A stretch of DNA of 64,000 bases from Patiria pectinifera. Taxonomy: Eukaryota > Echinodermata > Asteroidea > Valvatida > Asterinidae. The stretch is taken from contig CM057136.1 of assembly GCA_029964075.1 (NCBI GenBank), positions 8,618,001 to 8,682,000 on the forward strand, written 5' to 3'. Shown piece after piece: positions 11,455-22,573 of this stretch; within the stretch, counting starts at the first letter, position 1, and the number at the start of each line of letters is the position of its first letter. The position numbers and the translations under genes were made by a program. The notes under the pieces are model-generated. The model ran no database searches, was not told where the DNA came from, and saw only the letters and a list, made by a program, of their open reading frames with translations.

Positions 11455-11699
11455 GACAGCGAAATATCACAAATCTGGCAACTTTTGGTGTCTGACTTAA
11501 ATAGCTGTAACATAGAGGTCATTACCCGAAAGGACATCACACTTTTGCCCACGAATATGGAAATTCGCATTAGCATACAAAATACCAAAAGCACCAAAAT
11601 ACCCTCGAAAATGATGGTAAAACAAAAATTGAATATAAGGTTCCGGGACACAAAGGTGCATTTAGGATTGCATTTAAAAAAAGAAGAAGACATTATGTA
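11455..11699. repeat. Fragment of the 17059-17628 element family
   Basis: Shares AGCACCAAAATACCCT and GGGACACAAAGGTGCATTT with 17510-17600 in the same order. Only the right half is present and the element ends are not clear. Confidence 0.55.
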
Positions 11700-11985
11700 G
11701 CACCGTATAAGGGCTTACAAGGTGCTGCGGCGCATATTGCAGCCACTGCCAGAAACACCGGGGCAAACTCCTCTTAGCGATGAGTGTTACTGGGTTCTTT
11801 AACGTGCATTACACAACTCACGGGACCTACGGCTTTACATCCCATCCAGATAAAGAGGACGAAGCAATAATGGTAAAGTGCCTTGCTCAAGAGCACAAGC
11901 ACCATGTTCCCACGGTCAGGATTCGAACCCGTGTACCACGGCGCACGAGTCGAACACTGTAGCAATTGGACCACAGCACCCTTCT
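11700..11985 (-). mobile_element. tRNA-derived SINE
   Basis: Read on the minus strand, the head near 11985-11915 has an A-box-like TGGTCCAATTGCTACAG and a B-box CGGGTTCGAATCCTGAC, about the spacing of a tRNA. A body of about 200 bp follows and ends near AGCACCTTGTAAGCCC. The A/B boxes plus an unrelated body define a SINE. I do not assign it to a named SINE family. Confidence 0.65.
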
Positions 11986-11989
11986 AATT

Positions 11990-13185
11990 AATGAGCCCTT
12001 TCAGAACACAAGAAGCAGGACTTAGGTTTAAAATAGATGACAATACACGAACTGTCTCTCCATATTAGATTGTACATGATTGATTATTGCATACTCTTCT
12101 TCAAACCTGCCTGGTCACTTATTAAAAAATGGATAGCAATTTACGTGCTGGTAATTTTACTATTTCAAGAGGGCATTGCCATCTCGAGAAAATTGACCTC
12201 CCGGACGAAAACTGCTTGGATACACCACTGCTTTCCGGTCACCATGATACGCCCGATCTGGGCCGGGTGCCTTCCCCCGGAATCGTGACACGCGACCTGC
12301 TTAAGTTTCACCGACGAAAGACTAATGGATGGACCGACGCGTGCGAGGATCGGAACACGGGCACTCGATGTTGAAAAAAAAACCCGTCGATTGACTTCGT
12401 GACAACCACTTTCGTTGCGAGTTGTTAGAGAGGGAGGCAACGCAACAAGAAAACTAAGGTCAAACGATCGGCATGGCGCAGTATCCAGGCACTGACTGGC
12501 CGGGCACACCTTTAATTGATCGGAGCGAGAAAGTCAAACATTTTGCGATGTGACGTGTGACACGCGTGGGGCATAATAATTGGCAGCAATGCAGAAATGC
12601 AGGTACGGGCCAAAAACGTTCTCAGCGTTGATGTCACGGTTGGATGTTTTAGGCCTACTTCATTCTGCATTCTCGTTGTCATCATTCACAAGCGTTTTTA
12701 ACTAACGGGATGCAATCAAAAAAGGACGTGAATCAAAGAATGGACTAGATGGTGAATTTTTGACAAAGCCACTGGCAATCCAATTCGGGTTTGATTATAA
12801 ACGGCAGCGACTTATTAATTAGATATGCGTGTTGGTAAAGTAGAAACTCGACGAAGTGAGATCAACGACCGTCTTTGAACTTGAAGACTTTTATCCCGGA
12901 CGAACCGCTCGGTGTTTTTCTCCATTGTTTGGCCTTTGGGGTTTGGGAGAAAAGAGAAAGAGGAGTATATATAAGACGTGAGTAATCAAACGGGAGAGTT
13001 ACAATTTCTGGGGCTTGGAGTTGATAAAAGCAAATAGTTTCCGACTGGCGACATCTTTCGGAGTTTCCGAGGATCAGGATTGCACGAATTCACCAAGGCT
13101 GCAGTGGAGGACAGATGGGCACATACACACTGGCATCTAGCTTGGGAACTGAGCAAGGTTTGTTGTTTACTCTAACCAGACTTGT
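11990..13185. other. Intergenic, no gene recognised
   Basis: No exon or bounded repeat is recognised. Overlapping frames on both strands at 12037-12509 have no domain. Confidence 0.45.
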
Positions 13186-13300
13186 ATGACTCGTGACTCG
13201 GACTCGAGTCCCATTTTCCGTGACTCGGACTCAGACTTGAATCACGATTACAAATGTCTCGACCCTGCGGACTCGGACTTGAACTCGGACTCGAACTCGA
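13186..13300. repeat. GACTCG-rich satellite fragment
   Basis: Imperfect repeats of GACTCGGACTCG, the same motif as the larger array at 13826-14116. Confidence 0.7.
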
Positions 13301-13825
13301 CGCAAGCGAAACAATCTGTGCCGAGCAAAAGAAAATACGCAGCGTGCGATGTGCGGCTAATGGCTTGTTTCCGATATGCATCTGGGGAATCAATGTATCG
13401 AAACATGCCCAGGCGTCCATATTGCGGGCAAGCTTGATATAATGTTCGGTGCCAGATTATTCTTTCCAGATGCAGACACTGCATGCAGTGCCTTGCCATT
13501 GTTCCCGACCCCTCTCCCGGGCTGCCCCACCCAACGTGGGGATTGTCACTTTTGGAGTGACAAAATCCCCACCCCTCGGGCAAAATTTGCCCTGACATAT
13601 ACCAGGGGCGCACTAGTGCTGCCTTTCCATGTAGTACGCGAATGGTAACGATGTTTTTTAGTGACCAAAATCCCCACCCTGGGGCATGAAAAACGTGACC
13701 AAATCCCGACATCGGACCTGGGCAGCGCTAATAAGAGAAAGCTGCGAACAAATGAAAATATTTTCACTCTCTGAGGCTTTAGCAGTACATGTACCTCAAA
13801 ATGTATTTCCAATATGTGTTTTAGG
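13301..13825. other. Spacer between two GACTCG arrays
   Basis: No gene recognised. The frames here overlap on both strands without domains. GACAAAATCCCCACCC and a related CCAAAATCCCCACCC (about 13559 and 13667) hint at a small local repeat. Confidence 0.4.
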
Positions 13826-14116
13826 TAACTTGTGACTCGGACTCGGACTCGAACTCGACATTCGTGACTCGTGACTCGGACTCGGACTCTACCTGCATGA
13901 CTGGGGACTCGGACTCGACCTGCATGACTCGTGACTCGTGACTTGGACTCGGACTCGACCTGCATGACTCATGACTCGGACTCGGACTTGGACTCGACCT
14001 GCATGACTCGAGACTCGGACTCGGACTCGACAGGCATGACTCGTGACGCGGACTCGGACTCGACCTGCATGACTCGGGACTCAGACTCGGGGGAGATGAG
14101 GCTCGGATTCGGACTA
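13826..14116. repeat. Minisatellite, GACTCG type, about 7 units
   Basis: Units of 27-39 bp each carry CCTGCATGACTCG (or a variant) followed by two to four GACTCG copies. Both strands stay open for long stretches because the short period avoids stops. The resulting Ser/Asp- and Glu/Ser-rich frames are not genes. Confidence 0.85.
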
Positions 14117-14231
14117 TAGGACTCGATGTTTGGGGACTTGAATACAAGTCTGACTAGTCTAACAGTTTTCCTTCCAATTGGTGGAAACCTGAAATTGTGA
14201 AAACTTGTGTTGAAGGGAAGTCTGTCGACCA

Positions 14232-15397
14232 CAGGGTGATTAAAAAAAAAGGAAACCCAAATGTTAGGACCATTTATGTAATGAAGTTCTGCATGTAGCA
14301 CTTTCAAAATCTAGGATATGAAAGCCCAATTCATAAGATCTTTTTGGTAAAACAATAATCGTCACCGACACCACGAAGTAACACTCATGTACATACCGGT
14401 AAAAATTTGCAATCGGGGAAAAAGGCATCTAAAGTTGAACGCCTTCTAGAACAACAATTTGCGTCAAAATTACAGAGTATTTTCAGTTGAGTTTCTCGTT
14501 GTAGACACTTGATGTATTGATGTTATTAAATTTGCTGTTTTTGACCCGTTTGTGTATTAAAACAACAAGAAATAAGAGAAAAAAGATGAGTGCTAGTTCG
14601 TGAAACCAAAAAAGCTGCGAAACTGTAAAAATTCGTTTTCACGAAGTAGCACGCTTCAATGTATTACAACACTAGAAGAGTGTTACTTCGTGGAAACGGA
14701 GGTCAGCGCGCGCGCACTCAAACAACAAGAGTGTTACTTCGTGAAAACGTTTTTGCTCGCATTTGAGCTGAGTGCGCGCCATGCATTGCAAAGGTAAATG
14801 GAACTTGAGTGTTACATCGTGAAAACGAAAATAGTCACTTTTGCGCAAAAGTTGCCATGGATACTTAGCGTAATTATTAAAGTAAAGCTCTTGAAGCTTT
14901 GAAACTTCGTGCAGTGGTAGGCCTTAATGAATAATGTTTAAAAATCCAAAAAAATGGAAATCGAAAAAAATATGGTTTAACACGGTAGAGTGTTACTTCG
15001 TGGTGTCGGTGACGAATTATTCAAATCACTTATGTACTTTTTAAGTTACGGAATTTTAGAAAAACAAACATCGTTTTAAAGTTCTGTACCCGGATCACAA
15101 AAAGGTGTTCTTTCACCAAAAAGAAAACAATTCACATAAGGGATGTATATAAATTGTTCTCGTTTTGCTGAAAGAACACATACCTTTTTTGTGATCAGTG
15201 GACAAAACTTTAAAACGGTGGTTGTGTTTAAAATTCAGTAACTTGAAAACTACATGATTGATTTGAATGATTCTTGTACTAAAAGAAACTATGACTTAGG
15301 CTTTCATATCCTAGATTTTTAAAGTGCTACATGCAGAACTTCACTAAGACAAACTGTCCCGACATTTGGTTTTCGGGTGTTTTTTTTACTCACCCTG
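14232..15397. mobile_element. Foldback element with CAGGGTGA ends, interrupted
   Basis: The ends CAGGGTGATTAAAAAAAAAG and CTCACCCTG are inverted. Inside them, GAAGTTCTGCATGTAGCAC and CTAGGATATGAAAGCC on the left are mirrored at about 15305-15345. The left arm is split by the element at 14358-15017. A fragment with the same GAAGTTCTGCATGTA sequence lies at 58770-58880. No transposase. Confidence 0.7.
14358..15017. mobile_element. Nested TIR element with TA duplication, 660 bp
   Basis: The ends ATCGTCACCGACACCACGAA and TTCGTGGTGTCGGTGACGAAT are inverted and flanked by TA. The interior repeats GAGTGTTACTTCGTG several times. It interrupts the left arm of the 14232-15397 foldback; the right arm shows the sequence without it. 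A Tc1/mariner-like non-autonomous element is the simplest reading. Confidence 0.65.
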
Positions 15398-15429
15398 TGC
15401 ACACCGATTGCCTTTGACAAAGACATGCT

Positions 15430-15510
15430 AAAGGATCGAAATATTAGACGTCTAACTTTTTATTTGTACATTTCAGGTCAATCCAGTCATCAGTAAGCAG
15501 TTTGTAGCTG
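15430..15510. repeat. Short dispersed repeat upstream of the GPCR
   Basis: Shares TTTCAGGTCAA and the preceding GCTAAAG...CGAAATAT with 19755-19850. The TTTCAG would also fit a splice acceptor for a 5' untranslated exon of the GPCR. The second copy far from any gene argues that it is a repeat. Confidence 0.4.
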
Positions 15511-15599
15511 TTTTACAGCGAGAGGTAGCCAGCGCTACAAAGACAATTCAGCAATTAATCCAAACATCGATTTTTGTTAATTGATTCGACGATAAGACA

Positions 15600-16613
15600 A
15601 TGTCGGAGGACGTGATTTATCTACGGGTTATCCAATCCCTCGTCGGACTGATCGGCATTTTGGGCAACTCTCTAGTCTGTGTGGTCATATGGCGCGTCCG
15701 CGCCATGCACACACTGACCAACGCCTTCATCTTCAATCAGGCCGTGGTGGACCTAGTGGCCTCACTTCTGCTCCTACTGGTCAGTAATATCGGCCTTCCG
15801 GAGCGGGTACCACCCGGGGTTGCAGGCCTACTCCTCTGCTATCTCTGGATCACCCGGTTTTTCCTGTGGTCGTCTTTCGCCACTTCCACCACCAACCTAG
15901 TCGCGTTGACTGTGGAGCGGTACGTAGCCATCGTGTTTCCATTCAAGCACCAGGCGTACTTCGGTCCCCGCCTGGCCGCAGTCTTAATCACAGCTTGCTG
16001 GAGCTACGGCTTCGCCTCCTCCGGTTTTAACCTGGTTTGGGTGACCTACTCCGAGCCCAACGGGACCTGTAAGCCGTACGCCCTTCCGGAGCCCCCGGTC
16101 ATCAGTGCTTTCATGCTGCTCCAGATGAACTTCCTGCTGCCGGTGACGGTCATGTGCGTGGCGTACTGTCACATAGCTGTCACTCTGAAACGCAGCGCAC
16201 GGCGCATCGCACCGGGCGCGCATTCGTCGTCCGCATCGACGCGAGGCTCCACGACGGATGTCAACACGCTAGACGGATCCCTGGCTCGCGCAAGACGCAA
16301 CACGTTCAAGACGCTCCTCATGGTATTTGTGGTTTACGTCATCTGCTGGGCTCCCAACACGGCCATCTTTAGCCTCTTCTTGCTGGGGGTCAATGTGGAC
16401 CTCGGCGGAGTGCCGTACATTGTATCCCTGGCACTCGTAGTCTGCAACTCCTGCGCAAATCCGATCGTGTACAGTGTGAAGTACAGACAGTTCCGCAAGG
16501 GCGTGCGGAAGCTGTTTCGTGGAACGGACGGGAGACCCGATAACGAGGCGGATATCTCGACAGTATCGGCGCGCGTCTCGCAAAGATACACGTCATCCAA
16601 CCTAAGAAAATGA
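15600..16613 (+). CDS. Class A (rhodopsin-like) G-protein-coupled receptor, single exon
   Basis: Complete 337-aa seven-helix receptor with no intron. The hallmark residues are in order: GN at 22-23 (TM1), D51 (TM2), C80 and C157 (TM3 to loop-2 disulphide), ERY at 106-108 in place of DRY, W134 (TM4), P181 (TM5), CWAP at 249-252 (TM6), NPIVY at 287-291 (TM7), and a basic helix 8 at about 298-306. The N-terminus before TM1 is only about 7 residues and lacks an NxS/T glycosylation site. Loop 3 (about 198-235) is Ser/Arg-rich and the tail (308-337) is Ser/Thr-rich. This layout fits the intronless peptide- or amine-type receptors that are expanded in marine deuterostomes. The ligand cannot be named: I see no Asp in TM3 at the usual amine-binding place, which leans towards a peptide or orphan receptor. 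The ATG starts the frame just before TM1; an upstream non-coding exon is possible. Confidence 0.93.
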   Translation: MSEDVIYLRVIQSLVGLIGILGNSLVCVVIWRVRAMHTLTNAFIFNQAVVDLVASLLLLLVSNIGLPERVPPGVAGLLLCYLWITRFFLWSSFATSTTNLVALTVERYVAIVFPFKHQAYFGPRLAAVLITACWSYGFASSGFNLVWVTYSEPNGTCKPYALPEPPVISAFMLLQMNFLLPVTVMCVAYCHIAVTLKRSARRIAPGAHSSSASTRGSTTDVNTLDGSLARARRNTFKTLLMVFVVYVICWAPNTAIFSLFLLGVNVDLGGVPYIVSLALVVCNSCANPIVYSVKYRQFRKGVRKLFRGTDGRPDNEADISTVSARVSQRYTSSNLRK

Positions 16614-16616
16614 GTC

Positions 16617-17054
16617 AATGGAGATGTCTTTCGAGTAATTGACTTCTTAATTAAATAATCTCACACAATGGAAATAGTTAACTTTTTTTCACCTGCAAAA
16701 CGTCTGCATTATAAAGAAGTAGAAAGTACAACTGCATGTAAAAAACTCATAACTCACCAATGAATTGTCATTATTTAAGGCATAAAAGGATCGTTTGCTT
16801 GTCATGCAGGCTATTTTGTTCCTTTCCAATAATAACAGCACTCAAAATCCAAACAAGAGTGTTCAATACCTGACCTGTTGAAGTTTCAGCTCAGTGGATA
16901 TAAGGGCCAACATTTTTCGAGAAAACAGTTGAAAACCACGCATAACCTTTTGATCGCGAAACACGATTTTGTCAAATGAACTCTTTATTCCAAAATATAC
17001 ACTCATTTCGAGGGATCCGTCATTACATCTGGAGGCATGTAATGGTTTGTCCAG
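16617..17054. other. GPCR downstream region
   Basis: ATTAAA at about 16649 is a possible weak poly(A) signal. From about 16800, GTTGAAGTTTCAGCTCAG and TCGAGAAAA resemble the elements at 47654 and 58248, so part is a decayed copy of that family. Confidence 0.45.
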
Positions 17055-17058
17055 TTAA

Positions 17059-17628
17059 AGGGTCCATGTGATGAATCTTTCTTAAAAACACATTTTCTGC
17101 AACTTTCTACTCCTCTTCAATGTATGAAAACTATGTGACATTCCTGTTTGGTTAATTTTATTGAAAAGTGCACTTCTTTAAACACTTAAAATTGTCCATG
17201 TTTTTCTGGACAACTGAGGGCGCTGTTGCTGTGATGTCATTTCAGGAAGAAACATTCAGCTTATAGGTTCAAATTGTGAACCCAAAATTTGCTCATTAAC
17301 ATTGAGAAAGGTTTGCTCATTGGCTAACTACTATATGTACGGACATAACGACAAATCACTAAAGAAAAGAAAACTCACAACGTATTACAGAAAAATATCC
17401 GAAATTCTACCAACTTTTTTTATGCTGAAATAGCTGTAAATTTGAGGCTTTTGCCCAAAATGACCTCACGGTTTTGCTCATGGATATGGAACTTTGCATT
17501 AGTATTTGAACAACAAAGGCACCAAAATACCCTTAAAAATGGCAGAACGAAAATTAAGAATACGGTTCAATGGGACACAAAGGTGCATTTTCAAGGATTA
17601 CATTAAAGCAATTACATTGCAAGGCCCT
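17059..17628. mobile_element. TTAA-flanked element, 570 bp
   Basis: TTAA at 17055-17058 and 17629-17632, with ends AGGGTCC and GGCCCT inverted over a short stretch. The right half matches 11455-11699. No coding capacity. It directly abuts the foldback that begins at about 17634. Confidence 0.55.
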
Positions 17629-17633
17629 TTAAG

Positions 17634-18648
17634 TATAGGTTTTCCCGGACAATTTCGGAAAATGTGCGTTTGAATTTGTAAAACATAAATTCAATTTGGC
17701 GCAGAGTTTGAGAACGACGTACATCCTGGTTTCATTTTCGCAATAACTAGCATTCGATTTCATTTTGCGTCAATCAAATGAATGAATGTGCACGACGTTT
17801 CATTTAAGGGATTACAAATACGTGATTAGGCTTACGGTTTGGCGTATGCGTTGCCGATTATTACGAGTGTGCAATCCAATTCGCAGAAAATCGATTGTCT
17901 ATTTTGACACAGGCTGAATTGAACATTCTTTTTCATTTGTTACAATTTAAATTCGCATTTGCTGCATTCAGTTTAAATAAATTATACAGGCCTATACAAA
18001 TCATGATACAACTTTGATTCATTAATTAATTATTCATTAATTAATCAATGTATGCCTTTTAGATCATTTATGTGTTTGTTCTTATTTACGCAAAGACCTA
18101 TGTGAAATGTAGGCAAATGAAGTGTGAAAATGATATATGATATGACCAATAATGAAATCACTTAAAATAATCTTGTAGCCATACTATTGAGACGGGTAAA
18201 GGGACACATCGCGTGTCATGTTACATGGGATCTGCATGGGGACTTTTTGAATATTCAAAAATTCAAACATTCAATCAACCATTCCTCAACTGTTACTTTA
18301 ACACATAAACGATTTCCAATGCTTGACCAGGCAGACGTTGAATAACACTGCGAGGGAAATCGGCTACACAATTAGCGAAAAAGATTGATGATCAATTAAA
18401 AGGAAAACAGGATTGCGGATGAGCCTTTGATTTCGCGCTAAAATGAAATGTCAATACACTAAATGCAGTGCACATTCGGGAAGTCGTACGCTGAATTTTT
18501 ACGACTGAATGCACTTTCAAGGAAAAAGAATTATCATTTGTTAAATAGAAACACAGATTTGGAACGTTCATTCTATTTCGCACGAAAACGAATGCTTCTT
18601 TTACAAATTCGTGTACACATTGTCCGAAATTGTCCGGGAAAACCTATA
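17634..18648. mobile_element. Foldback element, TATAGGTTTTCCCGG ends
   Basis: Left TATAGGTTTTCCCGGACAAT is mirrored by ATTGTCCGGGAAAACCTATA at about 18629-18648. The outer 90 bp or so of the arms match well and the inner parts diverge. The same ends occur on the element at 24776-27030, and single ends occur near 23635 and 31060. Confidence 0.65.
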
Positions 18649-18659
18649 TTAGATCATTG

Positions 18660-18959
18660 ACTGTAGGAAGTGGACAGTGTTTAAGAATGGCAACGTTTAC
18701 GATGGATTTATTATTATGGAACGCCAAAGCTTCATTCGACAATTCCCTATCATTTGATTCGTCAGGTTGATAATTCATTTCGGTAAATTCATCATTCCAT
18801 TTTGCAATTTTAATATTTTTTGCTTCGAATTCCTCATTCTAAAAATACACGTATAGCCCAACCTAAATGTAGCCCAAATCATTTACCTAAATGAAGCTCT
18901 ATATATACTTAGCCATAATTGTAGTCACGATCAATAAGCATTGTCATACTCTCTATACT
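18660..18959. other. Intergenic, no gene recognised
   Basis: AT-rich, no recognised feature. Confidence 0.45.
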
Positions 18960-18967
18960 AACATACT

Positions 18968-19115
18968 CAGTGGGGGCCGTGGGGGCGACAGCCCCCATGA
19001 AACCTTGTCGCCCCCACTGAGATTTTGAGTTTCTAATTGATCTACATGACGCCCCCCATGAAATGTTCCAGCCCCCCCAGCGCCCCCCACTGTAAAATTC
19101 CTGGCTACGCCACTG
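18968..19115. mobile_element. hAT-like MITE, 148 bp
   Basis: Starts CAGTGGGGGCC and ends GGCTACGCCACTG. The flanks AACATACT (18960-18967) and ACCATACT (19116-19123) match 7/8. Body stretches such as CATGAAACCTTGTCGCCCCC are the complement of parts of the 6486-6662 element, so the two are one family in opposite orientation. Confidence 0.75.
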
Positions 19116-19206
19116 ACCATACTCTTCCAAAGAGTGAAACTATACGGAATAGACGATTTTGAGTGAAAATCAATATATTGAAACTTAAGTGAACACTTAG
19201 TTGGCA

Positions 19207-19290
19207 AAATAATAATAATAATAATACAGATTTATAAAGCGCACATATCCACCAATTAAGGCGCTCAAGGCAATATTGCGGACGCCAGTG
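19207..19290. repeat. (AAT)n plus retroposon tail fragment
   Basis: A TAA microsatellite is followed by GATTTATAAAGCGC and AAGGCGCTCAAGG, the same kind of 3' tail seen on the LINE fragments at 27200 and 42327. It is only the terminal stub. Confidence 0.6.
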
Positions 19291-20350
19291 TTACAATTTT
19301 GAAAATTGCACGTAGCCAGGCCTATTTTTCCAATTTCAACGAAAAATAGGCTAAAATGAACATATCACTACGATTTTTAGCACATACTTAAAATCATTAT
19401 AGGGGAAATAAATCCTGAAAGTTGCATGTAGATACGGTCTTCCAAACGGGAGAAATTAATTTTCAAAAATGAAAAATTCCAATTTACTTAGAAAATAAAC
19501 TATATACCAAGAGAAAGAAACTTAACGGGGACCGGTTTTTTTTTATTGGAAAAGTGTATTTTCGTTACGCACCTTTTTTTGCAAATTAAACAGTATTTTT
19601 CAAATTTGTCATTCCGCACAGTGAAATCGCACATTTTACGTTAAGACTGACGTTTTGGGTCGAAGAATACCCTATAATTCTGACACCTTTATTAATAAGA
19701 TGCACATTGTCTCTTTTTTCAGTCATTTTTACTTCGAAGAAAAAATCTAAAAAACGTCTTCGCTAAAGACGAAATATATCGGGCCTCTCTAATTTTTGAT
19801 TTGTATACATTTCAGGTCAAGCCAATCAGTGAGCAGGTTGCAGCAGCAAACGGTAATACCTTATATCGTCATCCATCACTTGTCGTATACATGTGTAATT
19901 CAATTGGTGGAGAGAACGGCCCTCTAATGTAACCTCATTCACGGTTACTCACTTACATTACGAGCGGAAATCGTTCTTGACATTTCCAAATGCCCTCAAT
20001 TTAATTCCCAAAGCTTCTTTTGTTTACCTAACTAATGCCGCCCCAGATCATTGTTTTCTCCTGAAGAATTGTAGTATTCTCCGAATTAAACGATTTGGTA
20101 CCGAACGCGATGTAAGGACGCTTCGTCCACTTTTCTTTTGTTGTTCAGAAAATGCTCTCGTAACATCTATAGGAGCATTAATCATTGTTCTGGTGTTTTA
20201 GATGCCTAACTGGATTATAGCACCGTAATGCGATGAATCACCTACTTAATAAATGGAAGAGTGTTAAATCCACAGCGACACGCTTTGAACTTTGATTCAT
20301 TGTTTTTTTGGTGTAGAGATTAAGTTTTTAACATGTTCACTTTATGAGGC
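19291..20350. other. Intergenic, no gene recognised
   Basis: AT-rich with T/A runs. About 19755-19850 shares a short repeat with 15430-15510. Nothing else is recognised. Confidence 0.45.
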
Positions 20351-20357
20351 GAATGTT

Positions 20358-20440
20358 TTGGTAAACAAGTGCAAGTGCACAATAAGCTCTGGCCGCCTTG
20401 CATGGAAGTCTTGCATGAAACGATTGTGCGCCCACGCGAA
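20358..20440. repeat. AAGCTCTGGCC dispersed repeat fragment
   Basis: CAAGTGCAAGTGCACAATAA followed by GCTCTGGCC and CTTGCATGAAA also occurs at 34335-34700 in several copies. A probable matching right end (CTCCTGTCAGAGCTTAAG, about 21571) suggests a dispersed element. Confidence 0.6.
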
Positions 20441-20519
20441 AATCAGCGCTGAAAATTTCGCGCTGAAAATCAACCCAAATAACCTCCTAAGTTTCCACTT
20501 GTCACCATGCAGTACGTTC

Positions 20520-21180
20520 GCTAATCACATCTCGCCTTGACTACTGCAATTCTCTTTTATACGGCATAAGTCAATGAGACGGAAACAGTTTACAAAAACT
20601 TCAGAACCGTGCAGCCAGACTCATTCTCTGTGTAAGCCGCTCTACTGAGGCCTCACCGCTCCTGCATCAGTTACATTGGCTGCCGATTGAATCACGTATT
20701 CTTTTCAAATTCATTCTATACGTTTACAAAACACAACACTTTGTCTGGCTCCTTCCTACCTGACCGATTAACTCTCTTTGTTTCAATCAGGTAGGGCGGG
20801 GCTTAGGTCTTCAACAGACACTTCCCGATTACATGTTCCTATTAACACTAAAACCACAGGTGGCAAAGCTTTCTGGATTGCTGGCCCCAGGGAGTGGAAC
20901 AAGATCCCTCAACACATTCGACTTGCATCGTCAATCATCACCTTCACGAAATCTCTCAAAACACATCTGTTTCTTTAAATCAATTCACCTTCATCTTTAC
21001 CTCTCATTATCCCCTGGTTCCCTTGAGTTGTTCTTAAATTAAGGTTTTTTTTGTTTTGTTTTGTTTTTGTATTTGTCTTGTTTATTTGTAGATTTGTAGT
21101 TTTGTAGTTTTGTACAGCGCTTTGATCTTTGTTAAAAGCGCTTTATAAATGCTCCATTTATTATAATATTATTATTATAA
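20520..21180 (+). mobile_element. CR1/L2-like LINE, 3' fragment
   Basis: Decayed reverse-transcriptase C-terminal region. Broken frames give CAARLIL-like, 'LLHQLHWLPIESRI'-like and 'GKAFWIAGPREWNKIPQHIR'-like stretches, typical of CR1/L2-type LINEs. The 3' UTR has GTACAGCGCTTTGATC and AAAGCGCTTTATAAATG, ending in a TTATTA-type tail at about 21160-21180. It is 5'-truncated with several frame breaks. Confidence 0.7.
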
Positions 21181-21359
21181 TAAAAATAGCGTGCTATATA
21201 CCACGTGACTATAACATTACTGCACATTATCTTGCCTACATTTTACAAAATATTCATAAATAACTTTACGAATTTTTGCGACAATTTTTGGTATTTCATT
21301 TCTTTTGTTTGCTTTGTTTAGTTAAATGAAAATTTGGTAGTTATATTGGAACCTAAGGG

Positions 21360-21589
21360 GTCTTTTTTTGGTCAATTTCCGGGACAGACATATGCAAAAT
21401 AGACGCGCATGCGCATCGATCGAGACAAAGCCCGTTTTCCGATAACTTTCGTCAACACTGCGTTCACTGACGAAGGCATGGCATTTGATCAATCTTTGGT
21501 CAACTATTGTTGGTCAATTTTCTGGGGCAGACAGACAGTACAGACAGACCACCAAGTGACATGTTGAAGCTCCTGTCAGAGCTTAAGAG
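21360..21589. repeat. Dispersed element ending in CAGAGCTTAAG
   Basis: Shares GGTCAATTTTCTGGGGCAGA and AGACAGACCACCAAGTGACA with 34770-34850 in the same orientation. It is probably the right half of the same element family as 20358 and 34328. Confidence 0.6.
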
Positions 21590-22060
21590 TATGTAAGACA
21601 TTGCCTTTTTTTCTATCCTCCGAAATTGGTAAATTATTCGGCTGCATGTTCCTTTAAGAGATACATGTAAACGTTTTTATACAAAATATGCGAGGCAAAT
21701 TGCCTCTTTCGTATTCTCCAGCATTGGTAGAGGCATTGTTGTGGTAAAACGGGAGATTATGTTCGCTATATTGTTCCTTTGAGAGAAGAATATTGTTATA
21801 CAAAATAAGGGAGACATTGCCTCCTTTGTATTCTCCTACATTGGTAGAGGCATTTTTAACGGGAAATTATGCTCGCTGTAAAATGTTCCTTCGGGAATAG
21901 AGCGTTTTTGTACAAAACATGCGAGACATTGCCTCTTTTGTATTCTCCAACATTGGTAGAGGCATTTTTGTGGTCGTAAAATTACGTTCGCTAAATGTTC
22001 CTTTATGAGATGATTGTCTTTATAAAAAATTATACAAAATATGCGAGACATTTGCCTATC
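21590..22060. repeat. Tandem repeat, about 115 bp, 4-5 units
   Basis: Each unit carries GACATTGCCTCTTTTGTATT, CTCCAACATTGGTAGAGGCA and TGTTCCTTT-like blocks. Units start near 21597, 21692, 21808, 21920 and 22047. The first and last are partial or divergent. Confidence 0.75.
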
Positions 22061-22565
22061 CGTCAGTGCAGTAAAATAAAACCATGCACATTATGCGGAC
22101 ACGGATCGCGGGGCTAATGTGGCCATTACTCCGGGCAAACATGGCTTTTTTTGTGCGACTGACATACGCAAACATTTTTGTCGAGTGAGCGATTCTTTAC
22201 CACATCCCGTAACAGCAGTTTAAACAGTGACAGGGTGCACTGCGTGCAAACCATTGGGCATGCATTGCGTCCCATTAAATGTAATTGAGCGCGCGAGCAA
22301 GTTTGTGCTAGGCAATGTACACCTAAAACTCGGTCAAAAAAAGCTCTGCATTACTGTAGTTTACTCAAGATTAACGATTGTTTAAATCCTTGTACGGAGC
22401 TCTAGACATGCCGTCCGAATTGTTGAGAGTTTGTTAGAATATTTAGTTCAGCAACTTTGTGCACATTTCTAAAAAATTGAGTCTTTTTGCGCGGCGCGTT
22501 AAAATACGCTGTCTGTCTGTCAATGTCTGTCTGTTGTCTGTGTGGCACGTTTTAGTTTTTTTAAA
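22061..22565. other. Intergenic, no gene recognised
   Basis: A GTCTGTCTGTCAATGTCTGT patch lies at about 22510. Nothing else is recognised. Confidence 0.4.
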
Positions 22566-22573
22566 GACCTAAG

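Noticed and set aside
13546-14307. Overlapping Ser/Pro/Glu-rich frames on both strands
   Set aside because: They follow the GACTCG minisatellite; both strands are open because of the repeat, not selection.
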